A stretch of DNA of 64,000 nucleotides, from contig OY855915.1 of assembly GCA_963693305.1 (NCBI GenBank), positions 5,883,607 to 5,947,606 on the forward strand. Reading direction: 5' to 3'. The position numbers and the translations under genes are program-made. A model generated the notes under the pieces. That model made no database searches, had not been told where the DNA came from, and saw only the letters and a program-made list of their open reading frames with translations. Source of the stretch: Meandrina meandrites. Taxonomy: Eukaryota > Cnidaria > Anthozoa > Scleractinia > Meandrinidae. This document shows, one piece after another, positions 11,325 to 20,966 of the stretch (the stretch's first letter is position 1; each line of letters opens with the position of its first letter).

Positions 11325-11612
11325 TAGGCATGGTGGCCTAAAATGGTTAGTGCGCTGGACTCTGGATCCAGTTGGTCGGGTTCAAGCCCTGGCCGGGGCA
11401 GTGCGTTGTGTTCTTGGGCAAGACACTTCACTATCATAGTGCCTCTCTCTACCCATGTGTATAAATCCAGTTACCGGCAAATTTAATGCTGGGGGATAAC
11501 CCTGTGATCCACTAGCTTCTTACCCAGGGGGGAGTAGAAATACTCCTAGTCGCTTCATGTTACAGAAACCAGGATAAGCTCCGGCGTGATGGGCCACTAG
11601 GCTTATATGCAG
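11325..11612 (+). mobile_element. tRNA-derived SINE, copy 1
   Basis: The head resembles a tRNA gene with pol III promoter boxes: A-box-like TGGTTAGTGCGC and B-box-like GGTTCAAGCCC, followed by CCTGGCCGGGGCA. The tail includes GTTCTTGGGCAAGACACTTC, TACCGGCAAATTTA and GGGGGGAGTAGAAATACTCC, and ends with GGGCCACTAGGCTT. A second copy with the same order is at 14232-14510; reverse fragments are at 21190-21420 and 22766-22895. Confidence 0.8.
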
Positions 11613-11797
11613 ACTTAACCTTATGCTCCTAGGGCAATCTATCGAAAATTAGACCACCCTTCACCGTGTGTAGCCAATCAGATTGCAAGTTTGCCTGATA
11701 CTGGCACTCAGTCACTGGGTTATGCTAAACTCCTGAGTAGCTTGCATCATGGCCTGATAAATAACTGTCTCGTTACTATGCTTATTTGTTTTAACAG

Positions 11798-12938
11798 GCC
11801 AGAAACAGAAGAAACGATGGCACAGATATTGAGACTGGGTTCAGATGGCCTTTGTTCTCCAATCAGAAATGTTCTCTTTCTCAAGACACACAAAACAGGA
11901 TCATCCACTGTAGCCAATATCTTCCTCCGTTATGGCGACTCTCGCGGACTTTCATTTGTTCTTGGTCCAGATTCTATGGTTGGCTGGCCTGAACGCTTTC
12001 GCCTCTCACATACTTTGCCTCACAATGGAGATTGGCCAAATTTTTTGTGCAGTCATACAAGATACAATAAAAAACCAATGCATCTTCTCTTTCCAAAAGA
12101 TGCCAGTATTTATGTTACCATACTTCGAAATCCTGTTGACCAGTTTGAGTCGGTTTTTAACTATGTGGGATTTGGTGAAGTTTATGGTTTTGGTAATGAC
12201 TCAACAGAATCCATAACGTCTTTTCTCAGGAATGGGATAGCATTTCAAAATATTACCGACAGTCGGTCATCAGTTTTAGCCAGGAATCCTATGATGTATG
12301 ACTTAGGTTTAGACTACCAGTATTACCAGAATGTTACTGCTGTTCAAGAGTACATTGCATTTTTGGAGAAAGAATTTGATTTGGTTATGATCATGGAGTA
12401 CTTTGAAGAGTCTATGGTGCTAATGAAGCGCTTGCTTTGCTGGGAATTTCATGATATTCTTCACGTTAAAACCAACGAGAGGCAAGAGAAAGAAAGAGCT
12501 GAGATGGGCAACAACTTGAAAGAGAACATCAAAAGATGGAACAAAGCTGATATGTTATTGTATGAGCACTTTAACAAAACATTTTGGTGGCAAGTTAAAA
12601 TGGAAGGAGAAGGGTTTTATGATGACCTTAAAACATTTCGCCAGATGAATCAGAAAATGAACCATATATGCTTCAATGGAACAACACTTCAGCAAGTGTA
12701 TGCTGGCAAGTTTGTTAAGGCGCCAGCCTTAAATCATAACTTGCCAACCAAAACAAAAGAGAAATGTGAGAGAATGACCAGGCAAGAGAACTTGTATCTT
12801 TTTTACTTAAGAGACAAACAAAGGTCAAAATCAGCTGGGTATTCCCAAGTGACCACAGTGGACGAGGACAGAGAGCCAGACAACAAGATAAGCTGGGACA
12901 TAGCTTCCGACCTGAAATATGATCCTTTGCCAGTATAG
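11798..12938 (+). CDS. GAL3ST-like: GAL3ST-like galactose 3-O-sulfotransferase copy 2, catalytic exon
   Basis: The open frame encodes about 379 residues from a splice acceptor (TTTGTTTTAACAG/G) to a TAG stop. It holds both PAPS-binding signatures of the family: the 5'-phosphosulfate loop LKTHKTGSST (exon residues 28-37) and the 3'-phosphate site ILRNPVDQFESVF. Also conserved are CSHTRYNK and LLCWEF, and the end LKYDPLPV is identical to copy 1. The acceptor phase (one nucleotide completing a codon) equals that of copy 3, whose preceding exon encodes the membrane anchor. No matching anchor exon was found upstream between 217 and 11797, so the 5' end is unresolved; an in-frame ATG at 11816 would give a protein without anchor. 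Expected role: type II Golgi enzyme sulfating galactose on sphingolipids or glycans. No frameshift or stop is seen. Confidence 0.88.
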
Positions 12939-13044
12939 AAAAAAGATCTTACTTGACAGGGCCCTGGGGCTTAGAGGTGCAGTAGCACAGGAGATCTTCT
13001 AAGTTTTTGCGTAAACTATGCTAGAATTATGAAGGTGCACTCAC
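12939..13044 (+). other. 3' flank/UTR of sulfotransferase copy 2
   Basis: Begins like the 3' flank of copy 1 (AGATCTTACT) and is then interrupted by the hAT-type insertion at 13045. Confidence 0.45.
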
Positions 13045-13763
13045 CAGGGGCGGATCCAGGAATTTCTGAAAGGGGGGGTTGTACACTATTGTAGTAACCT
13101 TTAACGCCGATGGTGTGGAAGGCGAGTTCGGCCCCGTGCCTCTGGCACGAGCTCTTGAAGGGGTCCGGAGCCATGCCCCTCCCCCCAAAAGATAATGTTT
13201 CCGATTTTTCCCTCTAAAATGCTTTTTGCAGCATTTCCGAGACTTCAAAAGAGTTATGAAGGCATGATATAAAATCTGGAATCTATCTTATTTCTCCGCC
13301 AGGAACCCAAAAATAATAATGCATGATTGAAAGGGACAGCAGTATCATCAATAGTTATTTGTCGTTTCTCTACATACCTCATTAATCAAACAACGTAGCC
13401 TGAAATAGTCTTCTAGGATGAGCTTTTACAAAGGCCTTGCATATCTCGTCTACCTCAAATCTCTTCGGGTAATGCATAGCAATAACAGCAAGATCTGAAA
13501 AGCGCTCTTCAGACGTTGATCTGGTGCAGGTTTTGATCCATTTCATGAGCGAAAAGGACCACTCAGCTTCCGCACTATTGATTGGTAGGGTGCACGCAAT
13601 GAGCAGAAGACAATGGCGAATGGCGGAAGTGAAACAAGTTTGTAAAAAACAATTTTATTCTATTATTTTCAGAAAGAATCAAACAAAATAACAAAAAAAT
13701 GCTCCTCAAAGGGGGGGGGGGGGGGGTGTAATCCCCTCAACCCCTCCCCTGGATCTGCCTCTG
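13045..13763 (-). mobile_element. hAT-type deletion derivative, 719 bp, 5-bp TSD CTCAC
   Basis: TIRs CAGGGGCGGATCCAGG and CCTGGATCTGCCTCTG are flanked by CTCAC on both sides (13040-13044 and 13764-13768). Runs of G occur next to both ends. The minus strand still encodes the transposase C-terminus (13381-13650). 5-bp duplications and CAGGG ends match the hAT5-like branch of hAT elements. It sits just beyond the end of sulfotransferase copy 2. Confidence 0.8.
13381..13650 (-). pseudogene. hAT transposase C-terminal dimerisation domain remnant
   Basis: An uninterrupted minus-strand frame of ~89 codons ends at TAA. It carries the hAT dimerisation signature: ACTLPINSAEAEWSFSLMK, then the KTCTRSTSEERFSDLAVIAM block, then KAFVKAHPRR near the end. 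In the family this is the segment starting at the conserved TLP..(S/A)..ERSFS motif, with W here replacing the usual R. The N-terminal zinc finger, the catalytic residues and most of the insertion domain are gone, so this is an inert remnant inside the 13045-13763 element. Confidence 0.85.
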
Positions 13764-14231
13764 CTCACAGCTGATCAACAATTAAGTAACCTTTGAACGA
13801 CAAAGAAGACGTAAATATTCACTCTCTATAAAGATTTGAACAAACCATTATCGATGTTTTCTTTAGTGATTTTCCTCTGCGCAACACTGTGAAACTTGAA
13901 AACATCAGCCAAACGCTTTCAAGCTTGAGAGCACTTCGTTCCTACCCTTCCGTAGCCACACCAGTTTTTAGACAACCGTTGTAGTACAGTACATTTTTGC
14001 AAGGCCAGGCAACTATTAGTGGATTTCCAGTTAATACCAGTACCTTCATTGAATTTTCAAGTCAAAACAGCTTTTCTAAAGCATTCCTATCAAGGATGAA
14101 TTCATTATGAAAATTTGATTTCATTCTTTTCTTTAGTATTCCATTCTTGAAGTGAATAATTATTTCACTGTTCAAATGGTGATGCAATTCAAATCTTAAA
14201 TGTTGATTAGATTGTTGTCTGGTTTCACACA
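13764..14231. other. Gene-free stretch
   Basis: AT-rich with no ORF or repeat recognised, except that TTCAAGAATGGAATATT-type sequence near 14130-14160 recurs inverted around 14830-14850, flanking the SINE at 14232. Confidence 0.4.
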
Positions 14232-14510
14232 ATAGTCATGGCCTAATGGTTAGTGCACTGGACTCCGGATCGAATGGTCCAGGTTTGAGCCCTGGCCGAG
14301 GCACTGCGTTGTGTTCTTGGGCAAAACACTTTACTCTCATAGTGCCTCTCTCCACCCAGGTGTATAAATGAGTACCGGCAAATTTACTGCTGGGGGTAAC
14401 CATGCGATGGACTAGCATCCCATCCAGGGGGGAGTAGAAATACTCCAAGTCGCTTCGTGCTACGGAAACTGAGACCAGCTCCGGCCTGATGTGCCACTAG
14501 GCTTCACACG
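14232..14510 (+). mobile_element. tRNA-derived SINE, copy 2
   Basis: Same organisation as the SINE at 11325-11612: A-box-like TGGTTAGTGCAC, B-box-like GGTTTGAGCCC, then GCGTTGTGTTCTTGGGCAAA, GTACCGGCAAATTTA, GGGGGGAGTAGAAATACTCC and CCACTAGGCTTC. About 85 percent identical to copy 1 by eye. Confidence 0.8.
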
Positions 14511-15283
14511 AGGGGCACATGGGAATTTGGCCAAAATTTGCATAATTTCAACTGCTATTGGTCAACTGTCAAATGCCACACACAGTACAGTGTTTTCCCA
14601 TCATTTTGTTCATCACTCGCTTTTTTCAACCCTCTCATAATACAAAACGAGAGGTAAGAGGTTTTAGTGCAGTAAAAAGGCACAAAAATACTGCTGGCAG
14701 AAAAGCAAGTGGGAAAAATGTTGTTGACCCAGGTTTTGTTTTTATGGAAATTAGGGATACATACATTTTGTCACGTGTATTATGAAATCAATTTTTTTAA
14801 ATTGAGTTGCTGTTTGACAATGAAATGTTCACTTCAAGAATGGAATATTGAAGCAAAGAATTAATAATAATTCACCCTTGATAGGAATGCTTGAGCTAGT
14901 TCGACTGTAAATGAGCAGGTTAAATCCAGGCAGTAATTAAGTAATACATAATTAGATAAAAATCATCATTTTGCATGTGCAGGTCACAAATACAATTGTT
15001 TTGGGCATAGCCCTTCTGTGTGTGTGAAACTATTAGAAAATTGTACCCACAACTATAATTTAAAAAGCACAAGTTTGCAGAAACTGGACACCCTGAGTTT
15101 ATAATTAACAATTATTCACCGAAGTGGAGGTGAATAGTGCGGTGGATATTTACTAAGCTGTGAAGCGGCAGGGTAAATATCCACCACTTTAAGCGGGGCC
15201 AATTTTCTTCTTGATATAAAGTTCCTTTGTTTTTAGGGCTCTTTTGCATTGTATATCCAGCTAGAAAAGCCTGTCATCTCAAT

Positions 15284-16161
15284 TGGAAAGAACATATTCA
15301 ACAAATTTCCAAAAAAATATCTAGAGGTATTGGCATCCTTTGTAAAATTAGGCATTATGTTGATGTCAAAATTTACTTCAGTTATACCATGCCATTATTC
15401 TTCCTTCTTTTTCATATTGCTGTATAGTCTGGGGTAACACCTATGATCATAATATTAAACCACTTGAAAGAATGCAAAAGAAAGCGATCCGGCTAATTAC
15501 CTTTTCTGATTTTGATGCCCATACTAGTCCTTTGTTTTCTCAACTCAAACTTTTAAAACTTCAGGATCATATCAAACTTCAAACTCTTTACTTCATGCAC
15601 CAATTCTTTCACGGCAAATTACCAAAGATTTTCGACTCCTTTTTTATTAAAACTTCAGATATGCATAATGTTAACACTCGCTTTGCAACTAGGTCAACTT
15701 TTTATGTACCAAAAATTCGAACAAACTATGGCAAATTCAATATTCGATACAATGGACCTATACTATGGAATGAGACTGATGAGAGATTTAAGATTCTAAC
15801 TCCTTACTCATTTAAAAGAGAATTATCCATGCATTTCATTAATTTCTATTAAGTTTTTCTACTAATTGCTATATTTTGATATTTCTGCTATTTTTCCTTT
15901 TTTTTTCTACTGTTATCTTTTTTATTGTACTTAAATGCTTTAGAATTATTTGTTCTGTAATCTACTTCCTTAATTATGTAAAATGTAAAATGCCTCTTTT
16001 CTGACCTAATATTTACTTTAAATTAACAAATGTGGTCACCCAACTAGTTTAGCTCTTTAGTTATTTTGGGTGACCAGCAACTGTATGTATTTTTAATTTA
16101 TTTATTGTTTAAGTTGTTACTAGTAATTTGCAGTTCAAATAAACCTTGTTGTTGTTGTTGT
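15284..16161 (+). mobile_element. 5'-truncated LINE (CR1/L2-like), 3' end
   Basis: The frame encodes the end of a non-LTR reverse transcriptase: HIQQISKKISRGIGIL, then (after one frameshift near 15400) CCIVWGNTYDHNIKPL, QKKAIRLITFSDFDAHTSPL and TNYGKFNIRYNGP, ending FKRELSMHFINFY and a stop at 15852. A 3' UTR follows and finishes in AAATAAACCTTGTTGTTGTT, a microsatellite tail as in CR1/L2 elements. It is inserted into the copy-2 duplicated flank: sequence left of it (15236-15283) and right of it (16190-16360) matches the copy-1 flank at 1878-2400. Dead because of truncation and frameshift. Confidence 0.8.
15472..15852 (+). pseudogene. Reverse transcriptase C-terminal fragment of the LINE
   Basis: A 126-codon open segment with the C-terminal LINE block (QKKAIRLITF, LKLQDHIKLQTLYFMH, RTNYGKFNIRYNGPILWN). 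The catalytic palm motif is absent because the copy is 5' truncated. No independent function. Confidence 0.8.
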
Positions 16162-16189
16162 CAATCCTTTGTTCTCTGCCTGAACATGG

Positions 16190-16360
16190 GCATTCATGAC
16201 TTTTGAGTATGGATGGACTGATTCAACGTATTGTGGCTAGTGTGAAAACAATTCTAGTCACACTATTTGTATTTCAAAGGTAATTTTTTACTAGTTATTG
16301 TCTATTTGGAATAAAAGTAAGAAAGGATAAATCTTTGTCCTTGCAGCTTTACTCTACGAG
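16190..16360. repeat. Segmental duplicate of 2270-2400
   Basis: Shares ATGACTTTTGAGTATGGAT-like text, CTAGTCACACTATTT, GTATTTCAAAGGTA, ACTAGTTATTGTCTATTT and AAATCTTTGTCCTTGCAGC with 2270-2400. Marks the distal part of the tandem duplication containing the sulfotransferase gene. Confidence 0.7.
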
Positions 16361-18930
16361 TGGAGAGGGACCGTGACAGGGGGATCGGAAGCTGCTGCCT
16401 CCTGTTCCTTTTACTCCTGCTTCCCGTACCTTTTACTCCCACTACCTGCCCCTTTAGCCATTCTCTCCTCTTTGTCTCATATCTATCTAATCACTCAAGT
16501 TGCAGAGATTGGCACAGCCGATTTGGGGAAAAGTTTTGACTTGAATTGTTTGTGTTGCATTTGGCATGCCGATAGTCATGGATATTGTTTGTCACAGCTT
16601 TTCACGTACCGGTATTATTTTTTGAAATCCATTGAAGTCTGTCAAAGTTATCGCCAATTTGGGGAAATTGTCGAAATGTATCGTTTCGCGCCAAACATGG
16701 GACGCCTGATAGAGATTGATGCAAGTTATCTATTTAGTACATAAAAAGATTAATGTTAAATCCCTAACAATGCAAAACAGGAAGTCTTGCACCCTCCCCA
16801 CCCTTACATACGTACTAGGGCTTTTGCATGGTGGCCAACTGGCCCAGCTACAGCTTAACTAAATAGAATGGGAACTCCTACAATGGTAAAACGACTTAAG
16901 TTGGTTAGGATCACAAGCTGTTACTTTTCTTGGAACATTAGTGGTCATCAGAGTATTCCTGGATCTGTTAATTTCAAGGACATTGCAGGGCTAGAGACTA
17001 ACTGCAGTCAACTTGTCTGAGACTAGTATCAAACATTCAAATTGGGTTTTGTACTTCTGTTTTTTTTTGCAGAATACCAGTTGTATTAGAAACGCTGCAG
17101 GTCATCTCAGGAGTGGGGGGCATATAATTATATTGTATTAGATATTTTTAGTGTGTAGTATAGTTGATTTGGCTTGCTTCCTCATCAGCTATCACCAGTG
17201 ACCAACTATTGGGCAAACTCACTATCTCATTGGCTAAACAGGCACCTACTCTTGATCAATAGTCGGCTCTCGCAACATACACTGCATTGTGGCTGGCACC
17301 AATTAACCACCTGGAGTTTTCTGTTGCTACGAATTTAGAAATTTTGCTCCGACCATACGGAACGCCAGCCTGATTATCTCAAAATTAAATACCACTGTCT
17401 GAAAAAGCTATAAACCAACTGACAACAATAAATGAGTTTCACCCCTTCGGGTCCAATCGGAGGGCAGTTATATATTCAGGCTAGAGCAAGCAAGCTTCGT
17501 TCTTCTCCTGATACTATGCATTGCGCCAGGCAAAAAAACTGGGCAGGGAGAAATGATACCTGGGCTGGTAAAAAACTTATGGGCTTTTAAGTCCGTGCTT
17601 TGCTAATAATTTGGCATTTTGGGGTTAAAAACAAAAACAAGACAGGGATTGTTCTTAATCTGATAATTTTTTTTTGAATCCACCTGTCAGGATTTCCTGC
17701 CCATTCTTTTAGTCTTTGTTCCTTACTCTTTCTGTCCAAGCTTGGATTACTAATTTTCCTTGTTAGTTCTCAGACTCTGGTGCTGCATCAAGACAATAGC
17801 CCCATTGAATTGATGAGTTTCGTTCTTATCATCACCTGTCAGTTAAGAATGATGTTGGCATTGTAAGGTGAAAATAGATTTGATATTTGATCTTGGGAAT
17901 AAAAGGTTTGCAAAAATCCAAACCAACTTCAGAGGGTCTCAATCCTCATTCGAAATGGAACTAAAAGAAGAAACCAACACAAGAGAGGATCAGAAAAATA
18001 CTTTATTAACAACAATTTTACAAAGAAAATTTTAAGTGTGCTACTGGATAAGAATCAGCAGAAACCCAGTCATTAAATAAAATATTGAATTTCCCCACAA
18101 AAGAGCTGTGAATTGGCAGTCGGTATAAAAAGATTTCTAGACACTAAGTCGCTCGAGACAAGTCCTAGGATCTGCCTGAATGACACATTGATGATAGCTC
18201 CACAAATCTCTGATTGGTGGTTAGAATGTACCATTAAATTTTTGAGGAGGGGGTGGGGCAGTTTCTTCTGAGTAAATTGTTGCAGCATTGGTATTTGCGA
18301 GTATGTTTCGGACCAACAAAACCACATTTTTCCGGTGCTTACTTGTGCGCAATTTTTTTTCTCCTACTTTTCTTGTGCAAGATTTTTTTTTCATAATTGC
18401 TCACCCCCTCCCCCTCAAAAGTTAAATGCCCTGTCTCTTACTTGAGTTAGCTTTAGTTGTGCATAAAATTCAAGACACAGCAACAACCAATCACAGAAAC
18501 TATATAGATTGCTGTAGAGTGATGTCATTAAAAATGCTAACAGACAAAGAAAGTTATGCAAATCTAAACAAACAAACAAAATGACCCCAGTCAGCCTCTG
18601 CCATTTTCGATGCCACCAAATTTATCAAAAATGTATAGTGAAGCAAAATCTTATTTAATTGCCACAAGATGTGTTACTGGAAGTATGTATCTTTAGCAGT
18701 TTCACAGAGATCTCTTTCGTTTCAAAACACTCTGTGAGAAATAATACCGAAAATCTCGTATGTCAACAAAAACAATGGCATGGCTGACTTAAGTGACTAG
18801 AGCCCTTTAGTTTGAAAATCTTATGGAAGCAGTTATTTTACATCAGGGACATGTACTTACGTGTCTATATGGCCTATAGGTATTTTTTTTGGTTTTTGTG
18901 TAAACAAGTATAATTTCTAAAAGGAATTTT
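16361..18930. other. Intergenic, no gene recognised
   Basis: No ORF with family resemblance, no TIR pair with TSD. The sequence is AT-rich with scattered short homopolymers. An open segment at 16373-16744 shows no conserved motif and starts in low-complexity C-rich DNA. Confidence 0.5.
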
Positions 18931-19125
18931 TGGATTCCGCCACTTTTTAAACCCAATTAGAGAGTACAATGGTCATCAAGTAAATAAACAAATGCAAAAG
19001 CTTTGAGATGTTCCTAAAGTGATGTCACTCGTCACCAATCTTCAATCACGCGGTCAAGTTCTTTGGGCGTGGCCGAAGCGGGAACTTTAAAGCTCGATTT
19101 TTTGCCGATAAAGTGGCGGAATCCA
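18931..19125. repeat. Small inverted-repeat element, 195 bp
   Basis: Perfect 15-bp inverted ends TGGATTCCGCCACTT and AAGTGGCGGAATCCA. No clear TSD and no coding sequence. Probably an old MITE. Confidence 0.6.
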
Positions 19126-19369
19126 GAAATGTATTTCTGAAGACTGATTTACGCATCAATAGAGATACTAAAAACACAAACATCCTTTAGGCTGAATAGA
19201 CACTTTAAAGAAATAAAAAACGCATCTGAGTGCATTGATGAGTTTTTATCCAAGTCATCATTTCACTTATCATTTATCCACATTTATCATTTCGACATAC
19301 TTGAGCCTTGCAGGATGGCAGGACATGTGTCACACATAAGAACCCAGTATATGACCTCGCTCACCATGA

Positions 19370-19560
19370 GTCCCCCATAGCTCAGTGGTTAGAGCGTCCA
19401 ACCGGTATTTCTGGAAGGTCATGGGTTCGACTCCCTTAGGGGAACTCGAAAATCTTTTTTCCGAGTATTCGACTTGAGAACACTTCTCCATTAAGTAGAA
19501 TATAAGTATGTGGGAATTTTTAAGGACACAAGAGAACTACACAGAGAGAGCAGTGAAGTG
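19370..19560 (+). mobile_element. tRNA-derived SINE (second family)
   Basis: CCCCATAGCTCAGTGGTTAG, then GAGCGTCC and GGTCATGGGTTCGACTCCC, look like a tRNA with D-loop and T-loop promoter boxes and an acceptor CCCC/GGGG pairing. The anticodon arm does not fold into a normal 5-bp stem with a 7-nt loop, and a non-tRNA tail (AACTCGAAAATC onward) follows. A SINE head or tRNA pseudogene is more likely than a working tRNA gene. Confidence 0.65.
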
Positions 19561-20280
19561 CAATGTTGGCTTTGTCATTATTTCATGCAAGACTCACATC
19601 AATATTTCATGCAGAGATTGCGCAGTATGGACTGGACACAATCTTTAAGCTGAGCAATAAAATAAATACTGGTAACTCCCGTTCTGACTTCTAGATACTG
19701 TATTATTTTTAAAATGATAAAGCCCTTGGTTGAGAAGTGGTCATCAAAATATCACCAAAGTCCCCACCCCCCCCCCCCCCACCCCACCTGCCCTTATCCC
19801 CCTCTCTCCCCTTCCTCCCAGTCTTGTTTTAGACAGACAGGCAGACAACAAGTACAAATATTAACATGAGAAATCAATTTATATAAGTCTGGAAAATTAC
19901 AATAAATAAAATACAAGCTGTAGTATTGGTACTATGCAACAGATGGATAAAAAGGTTACTATCATAGTATCTATATGTTCACTTTTCTAAAACGATTTCT
20001 TGCCATATTAACAGATTCCCAAAATGGCTAACAATCTAGCCTTGCTCCTCCCTTCCCCCTCCCTCCTACTTTAAGGTTAGTTTTGCTTTGGTCATGTTCA
20101 TGTAACTCAGTTCATTTCAGAAACATTACCATTCCAGTAGCTGTAGGACCAAAAAAATGTCCTCAAAATTTACAACAATTATTTATTATATTACATACAT
20201 TGCCCTCAGCTAAAACACCCTTGTCTACAGACTAAGTCTAGAAAATAAGACTACTTATTACAAATGTACATACTATACTA
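19561..20280 (-). other. 3' flank/likely 3' UTR of the DUF229-type gene
   Basis: Lies directly after the stop codon at 20281 on the minus strand. It contains a poly-C run at about 19768-19784 and AT-rich sequence with TTTATT (minus-strand AATAAA) candidates; the exact poly(A) site cannot be chosen by eye. Confidence 0.35.
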
Positions 20281-20966
20281 TCATGAAACAGCAACTGTCC
20301 CCAAACTTTTAAATCCACTATCGCCTTCCTTCTTTACTTGAATACGTGCTTTCAAATTCAATGCAGAATTAACCTTAGAGAGGTATTTGAAAACAGATGT
20401 TAAAAAGTAAAAGGTCTTTGGGGGTAGCTCGCGACTCATGGGGACAGTATTAGCAAAAATCCTTTGATCCATAGAGCCCGTCATCTCAAATTTATAAGTA
20501 CGATCAGTGCATACATTCGCCACTTCCAGCGCAAAGGAGAACGTTCCATAATTCCGTCTTAAGAATAAGAGACAGTTTGAGTCCAAATCTTTCACATTTG
20601 TGTCTGATCCAAACATTTTACGTGGAACACCATTCTCAAAGAGCACTCCTTTCTTTGTGACGTCTGTGCTTTCCTCTTTAGCGCATCCACAGAGTTTGAT
20701 ATCAACTGATTTATCTACACATGGCTCAAACTTGCTATACCTTGTCTGCCGTATAAAGCTGAGAAAAAATACTCTCTGCTTTGGTTGAGCGTACTGTTTC
20801 ATAGAGACTTTATAAACTTCATCTTCTTCGTATCCGTTTGGAGGGACTACGTGTATGTCCATAGTTGTCATGATGTACTCTCCTTGGAAACGTTTGACAA
20901 CATTTGTAAATGTTTTCCCAACTAAGCGTTCACAGTTACCATAGCCAGACTTTTTATCAGTATCAC
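20281..20966 (-). CDS. DUF229-type gene, last exon
   Basis: 686 bp from acceptor ATTTCCGGCAG to the stop codon. Encodes the C-terminal domain (GNCERLVGKTFTNVV, CVDKSVDIKLCGCAKEE, FSFALEVANVCTDRTYKFEM) ending LGTVAVS. No catalytic motif is recognised. It follows directly in phase from the exon ending at 21836. Confidence 0.8.

Noticed and set aside
16373..16744. 123-codon ORF as a gene
   Set aside because: Begins in C/T-rich low-complexity sequence, no conserved motif, no supporting splice context.
19372..19445. Possible functional tRNA gene
   Set aside because: Promoter boxes and T-arm are good, but the anticodon arm has only a 4-bp stem with an oversized loop, and a SINE-like tail follows; called a SINE head instead.
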